From contig OY757939.1 of the NCBI GenBank assembly GCA_963585895.1, positions 29,141,022-29,205,021 of the forward strand: a DNA stretch of 64,000 nt, given 5' to 3'. The notes under the pieces were generated by a model that was given only the letters and a program-made list of their open reading frames with translations, searched no databases and was not told the DNA's origin. This document shows positions 1 through 12,208 of the stretch, piece by piece. The position numbers and the translations under genes were made by a program. The first letter of the stretch is position 1, and each line of letters begins with the position of its first letter. Origin of the DNA: Sepioteuthis lessoniana. Lineage: Eukaryota; Mollusca; Cephalopoda; Myopsida; Loliginidae.

Positions 1-284
1 TTAGTTATTTATTTGACTCCACATGAGATCAGAATGTGACACAAGGTCGGTTTATGGTGAGGTGTCACGTAGGAAACAAACTTCCCGTTCGGTGGTTTTA
101 AAAACTGTTTAGATTACGACGTTATACCACTTCAGAGGTAGATGATGATGTAGATGCTGCCTTAGGGGAAAATACCCAGAAACTAAGCTGATAATCTTAA
201 CTCACCAACCTGGTGCGAGCGCCACTTTGGTACCTGTGGTAATATATAATAAATAAATAAATGTAATATAAATAAAATTTTAAG

Positions 285-545
285 ATATTAGTTGGGAGGC
301 GCTCATGTCGTCATAGAAAGTGAACTCTACTACCCAGGTTCAAACCCTGAATGAGACTGTTTGCATTTGACAAAGAGCTTTACAGAGGTATGAATCTCAC
401 TATTCTCCCTACAGCTTTGGATAAATAGTAGGGCAGACTGACTCTTTAGCTTTGTTATGGCAACCGGTCTAAGAGAAGGAAAATTCTGAATTCAAACCTG
501 CCCAAGAAATACTGCATTAGTAGTGTCCTCACGACCAAACCAGAT
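285..545 (+). mobile_element. SINE family C, tRNA-derived
   Basis: Head with B box aggttcaaaccctgaat near 338, shared core (gaatctcactattctccctac, agctttggataaatagtagg) and the C tail (ggcaaccggtctaagagaag, aattctgaattcaaacctgc). Confidence 0.75.
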
Positions 546-769
546 TACGGCGAAGTCTATATTAGATAGGTGGAGTTAACTCCCCTTATTTATATATTTC
601 GTTTCCTCACGCTTTAACAGGGGAACAAATACAATTGCATAAATATAAATTGAAGTGGTGTATTTATGCTTGGATTCTCAGATATGCATGGTAAGGGATA
701 CTAAGTTTTAATGCTGTCGATGATACCAAATAATATACTGTAGGCGGAGTTTACATTATACTGACTGTA

Positions 770-1010
770 TACCCCGCAGAGAGGTAAGACCCCACCCTCC
801 ATAGTATGGCACTAAACTGCATCGAGTGATGAGTTTCCCCTTTTAGAGTTCTGGGGGTTATCGAGTCTCTTTCATTACCATTACTCCTGGTCCATTCTGA
901 ACAGAGGTGATTGTACCTGTCAGGGTACCGTCAATCGGTCAAATAAGCCTGGCTGAAAATTATTAGTATTGGATTGGAATGCTTTAAACCATGTGTGGAA
1001 ACAGATGATT
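770..1010 (-). repeat. Repeat D, 3' module, minus orientation
   Basis: ccccgcagagaggtaagacc, ggcactaaactgcatc and ccattactcctggtcca are the reverse of the D 3' module. The periodic section is mostly missing. Confidence 0.68.
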
Positions 1011-1137
1011 ATTTTTAAAAAGGAATAGTTACATGAAACCATATAATTGTGTATGAATTGTTAGTTCTAGATAAGAATACTTGAAGACATATAACTGTAT
1101 ATTTGTATTAGGCAGGAATACTTGAAACCATATAAAA

Positions 1138-1357
1138 GTAAGTAAAGTTGGCGACCTAAGTCGAGGGTAACCTGAGAGTGTTACACCATTCCCTAGATTG
1201 CTCCACTTTACCCTTGATCCTTACATAATTCTGAGTACTAAGCATGGCAGCATCAAGTACCATTTTTGAGTCTTTGGTATGGCTCGACGTGGAATTGAAC
1301 CCCGGTATCCCGAACCATTAGCGAACACTCTGCTCATTAAGCCAATGGCCCGGTTAC
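1138..1357 (-). mobile_element. SINE family A, tRNA-derived
   Basis: Minus-strand head with an A box (near gcttaatgagcagag) and a B box (ggggttcaattcc), a body with ggtacttgatgc, and a tail ending near ggtcgccaactttac. A perfect 8-bp target duplication ACCATATA flanks it (about 1127-1134 and 1356-1363). The A-family shares this head and body at 2.3, 10.4, 11.3, 19.6 and 60 kb. Confidence 0.85.
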
Positions 1358-1438
1358 CATATAACTGCATGCAAATTAATTGTATTTGATAGGAATACTT
1401 GAAACCATATATTTCTCTCATATAATATCATAACAAAG

Positions 1439-1479
<41 letters not shown>
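1439..1479. repeat. (TA)n microsatellite
   Basis: About 20 TA units. Similar pure tracts lie at 1751-1804, 2693-2720 and 61431-61451; they are typical of this genome. Confidence 0.97.
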
Positions 1480-1480
<1 letters not shown>

Positions 1481-1749
1481 CAAGTCGCGCAGACAACACG
1501 GATTAATAGTAATCTTTCGTTGGCTGTTTTTATTTTTATCTTATTTTTCTTCTTTTTTTTCTTTCTTTTTCTTCTTGCCCCCATTAATAGACGCCAGTAG
1601 CTTCCTAACTAAACTGAACTGGCCCTGGTCGTTGACCTATGAGGATCTTCCGCCCAGCATCTTGTAAAACGAGCCGTTGACAGTCTTTGGATTTATCCAC
1701 CTCACTTTACATCCATCTTGCTGCTTTTTATGGCTCCTGTTGAAACACG

Positions 1750-1750
<1 letters not shown>

Positions 1751-1804
<54 letters not shown>
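1751..1804. repeat. (TA)n microsatellite
   Basis: About 27 TA units, 40 bp before a SINE C fragment. It produces spurious Tyr-Ile runs in translation. Confidence 0.97.
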
Positions 1805-1809
<5 letters not shown>

Positions 1810-1844
1810 GGAGAGAATAATGTGTGTATACGTGTGTGCGCGGA

Positions 1845-2045
1845 ACAGGTTTGAATTCGGAGCTTTACCATCTTCTAGACCGGTTGCCATAGCAAAGCTG
1901 AAGAGCACAGTCTGCCCAACTATTTTATTCATAGTTGAGGGAGAATAGTTGGATTCATACCTTCCCATGGGTATTAACACTATGAGAAATCCAAACAACT
2001 TCTGGAACTTGAACTTGAGTCGCTGCGTCCATTTCAAAGGACGAT
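1845..2045 (-). mobile_element. SINE family C fragment
   Basis: Tail (ggtttgaattcggagcttta, gaccggttgccatagcaaag) and core (gggagaatagttggattcat, catgggtattaacac). The minus-strand head side is degenerate. Confidence 0.72.
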
Positions 2046-2312
2046 AATCCAATACACCACAACGTTTTCAGATTTTATTTTTTGTCAACGTCAAACGTTT
2101 CCGTTTGAAATGTAACGTCATGGCATGTAAATCTATAAAATTAAAATTTATTTTCAGTCTTCCTAGATATATGTATATACATGACAATCTACTACACTTT
2201 ATATATAGTGCGGTAGACTAGCATGATAATATGTCAAGTTCATCAAAGTATTTCTTGGAGTAATGAAGAACTTATTAGGCGATGCCCATTTCCTTAACAA
2301 TTAATTGGTATA

Positions 2313-2581
2313 ACCGAGCCATTGGCCTAATGAGTAGAGTTTTCGCGAATGGTCCGGGAGACCAAGGTTCAATCCCACGTCAAGTCTTATCAAAGACTCA
2401 AAAAATAGTACTTGATGTCATCTTGCTTAACACTCAGTATTATTAGGTAAGTATCAAGGGTAAAGTATAGCATTCCAGGGAAATGAGTAGCGTCCTCCCC
2501 TACCCCTCGGTGTAGTAGCGATTGAAAAGGGAGCCTCGGGGTTACCCTCGACTAAGATGGCCAACTTTACTTTACTTACTA
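2313..2581 (+). mobile_element. SINE family A
   Basis: Starts gagccattggcctaatgag (A box), B box ggttcaatccc at about 2365, then the shared body (gtacttgatg, ttaacactcagtattatt, gtgtagtagcgattgaaaag) and tail tttactttacttac. Confidence 0.88.
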
Positions 2582-2690
2582 AGTTCACACCTCTCGCAAT
2601 TCCTTAGGGTATTGGTACGAAGAAAACACAGACTGCCTCAACTAGTTCACTGTTTTCATTTTCTATGCTGGTAACCCATAACTGAACCTT

Positions 2691-2723
<33 letters not shown>

Positions 2724-3239
2724 AAGATCGGAAACAACACGAGAGATCAATTTTTATTTCGAGGACCCACCTTCTTATGAACGAGTCGTGTCAAAAACTG
2801 CTTAATTCCGTTGACATTCACCATTTTAGAGCGTCTAAAGCCTAAAAGATTAATCTTGGTCCTTCTTTCTTTTAATACAATGAGAGGGGAGCTGCTGGAT
2901 GGAGAGGAAGCTCCTTAAATCACTGAGGCATTCAATTCAATAGTGAAATAATTGACTGTAATTAGTGGAAAAAATTAGAGTTACCTCCCTTGAACAACTT
3001 TTTCTTTTTTTCATTTTCTTATAATATATTTATAAGTGGAAAGCCCCCAAAATAAAGCTTTGTATCTATTTCTACGGAAATTACAATATATATAAGAGGT
3101 ACACAATAACACCGTTGGATAGAACAAGTGTTCAGCAAGAAAATACAATTTCATTTTTCACATTATCACAACAATTGGCTTTGCTTTTTTGTACATGGAT
3201 CTCAGAAGAGGTACGATCCGAAAATAATACCGCCTCGTT

Positions 3240-3690
3240 TTTTGGTTTGGTTTGGTTTGGTTTGGGTTTATGGCATATCGACCACCACAGGCTATTTAAT
3301 ACCAAATCCTCTTTGTACATATATATTAAATATATATATATATTTGATTTTTAAACACATTTTGTAGATAACATTCTTAAACGAGCTTCAACCCTTTTTT
3401 TGCACACAGTTAAATCATTTCAAGCAATGCTATATAACTGCTACAATTTAACATCAGTCATTTGTCTGCCCACAATTTGTTTTATTTGACCCCTAGATGA
3501 GGACCCTATCAGCTGTTACCACTCCAGGTCAGAGTGAATGACAATGAAAAGGTACTCCAAATTTCCCAAATCTCCAAGGCTGGAGTCTCACTATCAGATT
3601 GTTTAATGTCATATCCAGGACACTCATTGGGGGGTTACTCCTCTGCAGAGATGCAGTCGGTGTATTCTACAGCCAAATGAGCAGCTAGTT
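3240..3690 (+). repeat. Repeat D, plus orientation
   Basis: Module order: (ggttt)n then tatggcatatcgaccaccac and atttaataccaaatcc; an (AT)-rich hinge; the periodic segment with cacagttaaatcatttcaag; and the 3' module (gaccctatcagctgttacc, tccaggacactcattgggg, gtcggtgtattctacagcc). It shares its first module with the SINE B tail. No coding potential. Confidence 0.75.
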
Positions 3691-4234
3691 TTGGGGAGGT
3701 TTTTTTATGTTATCCTTCAATATCAATGATAAGTGCTGGTAGTATGGCTGTAGAAGTTGAACCTTCTCATGATTACTTTTTTTTTCAAAACAATTACAAC
3801 AGGGATAACACATGGGTGAACTGAAAAGACCAATGGGGTCCAAACACTGCAATACTGATGAAAGAAAGGTGTGAACCACAAGCATGACTATCTTGAAAAA
3901 TAAACCTCACTTTGTCACATTCCATAAGAGTATCTTGGTCACCCAATGAATTTTTTAACTAACCCTCATATTTCAACTTGTTGAAAAATGTTAGTTGACA
4001 TTGTTCTTGTGATTACCACAACCACTACAACTTACATCAATATGTACACAAGGGTCACATGCCATTAACCAATGAATGTACAAGTATACAAGGGTCTTTC
4101 AAAAAGTTCTAAGCCTCAGCCAGAAAGAAGAGCATGGCTGAACATTTTTCTTGTTGCAACACATAATTACTACTTCTAATAAAACTAGAAAAACCAATTC
4201 TGATCTTTATAGTTTTATAAGTAATAGTGTGTGA

Positions 4235-4930
4235 TCAAAATAAAAATGTCCAGTGGCCCAGTTGGCTAGGGCTGCAGAATACACCGACTGCATTTCTGTA
4301 GAGGGGTAAGACTCCCCCAACAAGGGCCCAATGGGCAGGAACTGCAAAATACACTGATTGCATCTCTGTAGAGGGGTAAGACTCCCCCAACAAGGGCTCA
4401 GTTGGCTGAGGCAGCAGAATACACTGACTGCATCTCTGTATAGGGATAAAACTGCCCCACTGAGTGCTCTAGATATAACACTAAACAATTTGATGTTGAG
4501 GCTTCAGTAATGCAGTAATTCAGTGAGGAATGCAGAGTACTCCTTCATAGCCATCGCTCCCAGGTTCACTTAGGCCTGGAGTGATATCTCCTGATAGGGT
4601 CCTATCTATGGTTGAATAGAACGGTTTGACATTTAAACTGTGTATAAACAAATGACTAATGTTTAATTGAATTGTTAGTATTAAATAGCAATAGTTGAAA
4701 ACATTTAACTGTGTGTAAACAAATGATTAATAGAAAATAGAATTATTTGTATTGGATAGAAATAAGTAAAACCATTTAATTGTGTGCTAAAAAAATGAGT
4801 ACAGACTCATTTAAAAATGTTATTGACAAAAGGTGTTTAGAAATCATATACTTAATATATATGTATAAAAAGGATTTGAAATTAAATAACCCACAATGGT
4901 TGATATGCCATCAAACCAAACCAAAAAATT
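4235..4930 (-). repeat. Repeat D, minus orientation, 3' module triplicated
   Basis: The 3' module (tacactgactgcatctctgt, agaggggtaagactccccca) occurs three times in tandem at about 4255-4450 with a period of about 65-70 bp. The rest of the element follows, with the ggcatttaat-type start near 4880-4930. Confidence 0.75.
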
Positions 4931-5179
4931 CAACAATGACTCTTATTTCTTGGTGAGGCTTTGAACTTTTTGAAAAACCCTGGTACTTATCAGAAGGGCC
5001 AGTTTTAAGTCAACTAGAAAGATTTGTTCAAATTAAGCCCCATGAGACACACAAAATAAGTTTTTTTTAAACTAAAATTTGTTAAAACATATCTGTCAAC
5101 AATTTCACAAGAGAAAATAAAAAAATCTAGTAATACAATGTATAGAAAATTATATTGCAAAAACCTTTAACTCTCAAAT

Positions 5180-6180
5180 GATATCATAGAGTAAAGGGCC
5201 CCACAAACAATCTTTTATTAGATCCCTGCACTTAATTATTTGTAGGGTAGAGGGACACACAATTTTCTATCCAGGTCTCAACATATTTTTGTAATATAAA
5301 GAGAACCATTTACAATTTCATAATTGGGCCACTACTTTTTCTTGTTTGTAGGGTGGAAGGTCACTCTCACATTTTTCTAATTGGGCCTCAAACTTCCTTT
5401 TTTGTAAGATGGAGGGCCTCACCAACAATTTTCTAATTGAGCCTCAAACTTCCTTTTTTGTAAGATGAAGGGCTCCACCAACAATTTTCTAATTGGGCCA
5501 CAAACTTCCTTTTTTGTAAGATGGAGGGCCTCACCAACAATTTTCTAATTAGACCTCAAACTTGTTGGCATGTATTGTATTTGTTTGATGTTATGAAGAT
5601 TTCCATTTCATCTCCAACCTCCGTTTTGGCTATTTCTCATTCAGTAACCTTTTGTTAGGTTAGAACAGGGTCACATTAAAAATTCTATAATTGAGCCTTA
5701 AACTTACTTTTTTGGAGGATAGACGGTCACATTACAAATTTTATAATTCGGCCTCTACTTTATTTTTTGTAAGAGGAAGTGTCCCACCAACAATTTTATA
5801 ATTAGACCTTAAACTACCTTTTTTGTGAGATAGAGGGCCCCCACTAACAATTTTATAATCTCGCTCTAAACTTCCTTTTTAGCAGGGTAGTGGACACCTC
5901 TAACAATTTTATAATTAGGCTCCACATTTCCTTTTTTTGTAGGTTAGATGGATCACTAACAATTTAATAATTGGACCTTAAATTTCGTTTTTGTGCAGGG
6001 TTGAGAGTCACACTAACAATCTTCCTTTTTTTGTAGGGTAAAGAGCCCCACAAACTATTTTCTAACCAGGCCTCACATCCTCTTTATTCTTGGATAAAGA
6101 CTCACACTGACATTTTTTTAATTGAGCCTTGTACTTTCCCTTTTTTAGGATAGAAAACTTCACTAACAATGTTCTAATTG
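5180..6180 (+). repeat. Degenerate tandem array of about 56-bp units
   Basis: About 15 diverged head-to-tail units, each with a tttttgtaagatggagggcc-like half and a caccaacaattttctaattg-like half followed by a C-rich gcctcaaacttcc. The best three units (5401-5570) repeat at exactly 56 bp. A single related unit is at 21122-21170. No coding potential. Confidence 0.85.
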
Positions 6181-6680
6181 TTTTTTATTTAATCCATTCA
6201 ATCACTGAGGCCATGGAAGTAGAAAAAAATGGACAATGGATGCCAAGAGTGCATTGAGTTCTTTCATTGTTGTAAGGACAGTCCTCTTGCCACATCTTTG
6301 CTGCATTCCTCGTCTTGTGTTCATATCACAGCCACCAAAAGAGAAACAAAGAGCAAATCATGAAATCCAATGATATATATACTGGGGTTCACAGAACACC
6401 CTTATCCCCACTTCCTGCCTCGAATTTGGAACATCTTCTATCCCGAATCACCACTTAATGGCCTGGTCCCAGAATACTAGATCAAGCATATCATGTTACC
6501 ACTAGCATAGAGGAAGAGAGACTGATCTCTGTCAACTCATCTTCCCTTCAACTGCTGAATTTCTTTTTCAATAAGCTAGTACCTGTTCCTTATAATGCTA
6601 TACTATGATAATAAAACCAACAGATTATCCTTTTCCTTCTGCATGTAATAATCTCTTCTAACCATAACACTGTACTTTCA

Positions 6681-6830
6681 GGCAAATACCCTTGGGAAAG
6701 GTATAAACCCCCTTATCCTCCCAGCTATGGGTTAAATGGTATCACTACTGTTCTTCAAGGAGAATGGCTTTGGCATTAAATAACCTACAAAGTTTAATAT
6801 GCCATTAAACAAATAAACCAAACCAAACCA
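6681..6830 (+). mobile_element. SINE family B fragment (left arm of an inverted pair)
   Basis: Plus-oriented core and tail: ggcaaatacccttgggaaag through tttggcattaaataacctac to the aaaccaaacc end. The tRNA head is missing. Confidence 0.82.
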
Positions 6831-6857
6831 TAAAACTGTCATCCGAACTCCAAACAA

Positions 6858-7055
6858 CAAGTTTGGTTTAGTTGCTTTAATAGCATATCAACCATCATGG
6901 GGTTTTTAATGCCAAAGCCATCTTTGTAGAAGAAAAGTAGTGGTACTATTCAACCCATAGCTGGGAAGATAAGGGGATTGATACCTTTCCCAAAGATATT
7001 AGTCTGAAAGGGAACATAATACCATGACTGGAGTTCAAACGCACTACAGTGGTTT
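6858..7055 (-). mobile_element. SINE family B fragment (right arm of an inverted pair)
   Basis: Minus-oriented tail and core, tail first at ttggtttagttgctttaata, followed by gatacctttcccaaagatat and catgactggagttcaaac. Together with 6681-6830 it makes tail-to-tail arms of about 150 bp. Confidence 0.82.
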
Positions 7056-7125
7056 GGTTTATTTTGATTTTATGGAATATCAACAAGTGAAGGTTATTTA
7101 ATGCCAAATCCTTTTTATACATATA

Positions 7126-8038
7126 CGTGGTGCATTCAATAGGTTTCCAGACTTTTTTTGTACAGGCATTTAAAATTGTCTTAGTCTCTTGAAAATTCAG
7201 TATGTTATTGCTATACATCATATGAGATGACTGTACAAATTTTATGATTTCAGCTTCAAATGAACAGCTACAGTAGCAATTCGAATACACCCTACTAAAG
7301 CCTGATTGTCACAGCAGGTGAATTTCAAAAATCCAATCTGGACGTGAGAACACTTTAGAAGAACAATATGCAATAAAATTCTGTTTTAAACTTGGAAAAA
7401 ATGCCACAGAAACGAATGGAATGCTTCAGACTGCTTTTCGGCCATCTTGCATGAATTGGGTATCACTTTTTGAGTGGCATAAGAGATTCAAGGGAGTCTG
7501 TGAGGGATGATGAGAGGTGTGGGAGGAGTAAGAAAGTCAATACACCAGAGTTGATTGGCCAAAGGGTTAGGATTAGGGTTAGAGTTACTATGTTGAGGTT
7601 TTAAGGGAGTTCAGGAAGATTCTATCGGAAGAGGCCAGCACTCTTCAAATCAGGTTAGTGGCATTTCCAAGAGAACAATACACCAGTCCACAACTTCATC
7701 GTTGTCACAGACTATTTGACCAAGATGGGCATCAGGACAGATCCTTACCCTCCCTATAGTCCAGACCTTGCTCCCTGTGACTTTTGGTTATTCCCTAAGC
7801 TCAAGGAAAAACTTAGAAGCTGTTGTTATGAGACAATTGAGGAGATGAAAGCTGTGATGAAGGTCATTGACACGCTCACACAAGAGGACTTCCATGGGGC
7901 CTTCCAGAAGTTGTTGAAATGGTACAAGTGCATTGCAGCCGGAAGAGATTACTTCGAAGGGGACTAGAGTTTCATGTGTTTACTATCAATAAAAGTGACC
8001 ATACAAAAAAAGTCTGGAAACTTATTTAATGATCCTTG
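7126..8038 (+). mobile_element. Internally deleted copy of the same mariner family
   Basis: Both ends match the element at 27383-28695, with TA flanks at 7124-7125 and 8039-8040, but the copy is only 913 bp. About 430 bp is missing between the helix-turn-helix region and the catalytic core, and about 22 nt of G-rich filler sits at the junction (7564-7585). The copy inserted at the tail of a B/D-type repeat, whose flanking pieces lie on both sides. Confidence 0.9.
7716..7967 (+). pseudogene. C-terminal remnant of mariner transposase
   Basis: 83 codons starting MTKMGIRTDPYPPYSPDL, carrying the third catalytic Asp in LAPCDFWLFPKLKEKL and ending FEGD, the usual C-terminus of this family. The N-terminal half upstream is deleted and frameshifted, so it cannot make an active transposase. 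Confidence 0.88.
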
Positions 8039-8044
8039 TATATT

Positions 8045-8773
8045 GAATTTGGTTTGGTTTGGTTTAGTTTTATGGCATATCTACTATTGTAAGTTATTAA
8101 ATGCCAAATCTTTTTTATTAAATATATGATTTGGTTTGGCTTCATGGCATATCAACCACTGAAGGTTATTTAATGCCAAATCCTTTTTATACATATATAT
8201 TAAATTTATAATTTCCAAACATATTTTGTAGATAACATTTTTAAACAAGCCTGAAGTCATTTTTTTCACACAGTTAATGTCATTTGTTTATAATTAAATG
8301 TAAAAACAGTTCAATTTCAAACAACTCAGTTTAGCATAAGTCAGCAAAGATAAATGTTTCCAAGTATTGCTCTGTATCATTAATGATTCAATTAAACATT
8401 GGTCATTTGTTTACACACAGTTATTTGTTTACATACAGTCAAATGTAAAAACAGTTCTATATCAAACACAAATAGTAAATGATAATCTGTATTTGTACAT
8501 CCCTATACACAGAAGTAAAATAAGAAAAGCATTAAGTTTCATAAATTATAAGAATGAACAGTTTTTACCCATATTATATACAGATTTTATGATGGTCACA
8601 TATGTTCATAAAGTACAGCAAGTTAAAATATTCATTTATGTCTAAAACACAAGTCACTTTCAAAATCTGATATGCCAAATTAAGAAATGATTCAGTTTGA
8701 TTTTTGGCATTCCTAACTAATACTAATAATTTATACATAAATATTCGATTTCAAGTAACTAATCCTGTTTATT

Positions 8774-8806
<33 letters not shown>

Positions 8807-9545
8807 TTAATTGTACACAGTTATATTATTTCAACATGTTTGTTTGGTTGGTTTTATGGTATATCAACCATTGTAGGTTATTTAATGCCAAATCAGTTTT
8901 ATACATATATATATATTAAATATATAGGATTTCTAAACACATTTTGTTAATAAGATTTTTAAACAAGTCTGAGCTCATTTTTTTTGGCACATAGTTAAAT
9001 GTTTTCCAGCATTGCTATTTAACACCAACAATTCAATTAAACCTCAGTCATTTGTTTAGATACAGTTAAATGATCAAATAGTTCAATTTCAAACAACTCA
9101 GTTTAGTATGTCAACAAAGTTAAATGGTTCTCAGTACTGCTATTTATTACTAACATCAGTTATTTGTTTACATACAGTCAAATGAAATAACAGTTTTATA
9201 TCAAACAATTCAGTTTAGCATAGGTAAACAAATTTTTGCTTAGACACAGTTAAATGTTAAAACAGTTCTATTTCAAACAATTCAGTTTAGCATAACTACA
9301 CAGTTTGAATGTCAAAAAAATTCTATTTAACCTATAGATAGGACCCAATCAAGTTCTACTACTCCAGGCCAGAGTGGAGCAAAAGGCAATGGCAATGTAG
9401 AGGTACTCCGCATTCCCCAAAGCTCCAGCATTACTGGAACCTCACCACCAAAATGTTTAATGACATAATCAGGAAATTCATTGGGGGGAGTCTTACCCCT
9501 GTGCAGAGATGCAGTTAGCATATTCTACAGCCCCAGCTGACTTGG
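8045..9545 (+). repeat. Nested repeat D copies
   Basis: Three D starts (8050, 8130, 8845) with long periodic sections (cacagttaaatg, tcatttgtttacacacag) and one 3' module at 9335-9545. An (AAT)n tract at 8779-8806 interrupts. Open frames here are fortuitous. Confidence 0.72.
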
Positions 9546-9799
9546 CCACTCACTGCAGTATCACAGTCCAGCACATTAGCTGTAACACAATGGGGACTCA
9601 CCCTACAAACAACAGACAAATGCTCTCAGTCACTTCAAAACTGAACAGCCAAAACATTAGTCACAGCTTAATAACATAGCTGCTCTCTCAAATAATGTCA
9701 GCTAAGCCACAACACAGGATGGTGTCTGCAAGACACTCTAGTAAATACATGGGTATATCTGTCCAAGAATGTTCCAGTACTTTATTAGCCAACCCCTGT

Positions 9800-10030
9800 C
9801 ATGGGCAGAATGTTACACAAGGTTAATTTTCAAGTAAAGTACAGCTGGTTTTGATTTAGAGTTTTCCTTCTACTAGATCAGTTACCATACCAAGTTTAAA
9901 AACACAGTCTACCCTACAATTTACCCATAGCTGGCATAAAAAGAAAATGACTCATCTCTTTCCCAAGGGCATTAGCACAAAGTGAAATACAATCAGCCTT
10001 GGCTTGTTGAGACTATTTCACGCGCATTCA
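9800..10030 (-). mobile_element. SINE family C fragment
   Basis: gttacacaaggttaattttc, agagttttccttctactaga and tttcccaagggcattagcac match the C tail and core; the head is decayed. Confidence 0.72.
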
Positions 10031-10386
10031 GAGAAGCTCCAGTTCTAGTGCTCTGGGGATGAAGTACCCCTTCATTACCACCCAGGTCTACTTTAATCTG
10101 GTGTGTTTAGGATCCCATCCATTGGTCAAATAGATAAGTTTGAAAATTATTTGTATTAGATAGGAATACTTCCTGCCATATAACTTTGTTTAAACAAGAA
10201 ATTATCATTGACATATTAAAAAAAAAAGTGCAATTTAGGATGATTTTCAGTGGAACATTGAAAATATTAATGATTACAATTATAATCATTTACAAATGAA
10301 TCAAAGTTTAGGCATTAAATAACCCACAAAGAGTTAAGATACCATTAGACAAACCAAAAGTTACAACAGTTAAGTTTGTCCAAGTA

Positions 10387-10650
10387 CCAGGCCATTGGCC
10401 TGATGAGTAGAATGTTCGCCAATGGTCCGGGAGACTGGGGTTCAATCCCAGGTCAAGTCATACCATAGATTCAAAAAATGGTACTTGATGCCACCTTGCT
10501 TAACACTCAGTATTATAAGGTGAGAATCAAAGAAAAAGTGGAGCAATCCTGGGAATAGAGTAGCACCCTACCCTACACCTCAGTGTAGTAGCTGTTGAAA
10601 AGGGAGCCTTCGAGTCACTCTCAACAGAGATCACCAAATTTACATTTTAC
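10387..10650 (+). mobile_element. SINE family A
   Basis: Full-length copy: ggccattggcctgatgagta head, ggttcaatcccaggtcaag B box, body and tail as in the 2.3-kb copy. No coding capacity; presumably mobilised by a LINE. Confidence 0.88.
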
Positions 10651-11265
10651 TTAGTTTGTCCATGGTATGAAACTGCATCCAGTAGTAAAGCTGGAGCTCT
10701 GGAGAGGGTGGGTAATATATTTACTGTCTACTGACCCAGAGTGATAGTAACTAATAGGATCATATAGATCTGTTTGGAAATTATTAGGATGAGATAAGAA
10801 TACTTGAAACTGTTGTGCACAAACCAATTATTATTAAATTGGCATAATTACAAGAATCCATATAAACTGACATAAAATAACCTAAGGGTTGACATGCTGT
10901 AAAACCAACTGAAAAAATACTTAAAAATCTACTTTTAACAGTCTCCTTCAAAGTAGTACCTGACCTGCAGTTGTCACACTGACAATTAAACAATCAGGAG
11001 ATTCTATTCATTTTTTACCACATCAAAATTGCTTATAAATGACTTACCTCCCTTGACCTTTAAAAGTATCAATTCCTTCAAGGCAGTATCACACTGTAAG
11101 CATTGGTTCCCTTTAGAACATTCAAGTCGAGCAGCAATAAGCTTTCTCAGGAGTTAGATGAATGACCACTTGAGTTGCTGATATTATCTTCTGTTACTAA
11201 GGTATATATGCCAGATTAAGCAAAGGTTAGTATATGACCACTATGTGTTTGCTTCCCCACACTTG

Positions 11266-11470
11266 CCAATGATCTGGGAGACCGGGATTCAATCCCAGGT
11301 CAAATCATACGAAAGACTCAAAAAAAAAAAAAATGGTACTTGATACCTACTTGCTTAACACTTAGCATTATAAGCAATCCAGGGATATAGAGTAGTGCCC
11401 TTCTTAACACTTCGGTGTGGTAGCTATTGAAAAGAGAGCCTTCAGGTCGCCAACTTTACTTACTATTGCA
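11266..11470 (+). mobile_element. SINE family A, 5'-truncated
   Basis: Starts within the head at gccaatgatctgggagacc, so the A box is lost while the B box (gattcaatcccagg) remains. The body contains an expanded A13 run. The tail is shortened. Confidence 0.82.
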
Positions 11471-12208
11471 GGGTCCACTAGAATGAGCTCCCACATTTGA
11501 AATTGCCACTATACAGACACTACTAGTGGTTAGCAGGTAGATGTGTTTTTGAGCAGGTGCAACAATATTTCAGTTACCAACATAGCATGGAATTGTGTTA
11601 TCCTGTGGTCAGTTAGCTCATCAGATCTATTTCCTTGTCATTAATTCCTGAAGAGATAGCTGAAAGCTCAAGTCTTTAAATGTAGGCTAGACAACTGAAA
11701 GCAATGATTCGATGAGCACTTCTAAACTTCAGTGTAAGGCTTCAAGATTGTACAGCTCATGAGGGTGAGTATTTGGGATGATATAATCTTGATCACTAAT
11801 CAAGTTGATCACAAAACAAAATGGCAAATATTGTTCTTTCTTATCTTAATGTTGAATGTTCAATAGGATCAATGTTGCAATTTTTTTTTTTTTTTAATCT
11901 ATGCACCAAACTCAAGAGATCATTCTGCTAGACCCTGTATATACAAGATGTCAACAAAAATAATTAAGTTGTTTTTGTTGTTATTATTATTATTAAAGGG
12001 TGGGGGGATTGAAAATATTTTTTTTGTTTAAATTGAATCATAAAAGAAAATTATCAAAAAAAAATAAAAAATAATTAGAAAAAAAAATTTAATGTATTGT
12101 AAAGACATACTGACTGCTACAATTGCAAAGTTACTTTTGTGCCAATTTAATAAGAAAATCAAAAGAAAAATACAAATAATGATCTACAAAGGCTAAGTAT
12201 ATCTATAT

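Noticed and set aside
1702-2052. 116-codon frame with Tyr-Ile repeats
   Set aside because: Translation of the (TA)n microsatellite joined to a SINE C fragment.
5180-6180. CRISPR array
   Set aside because: Eukaryotic context; units are diverged along their whole length with no repeat/spacer alternation.
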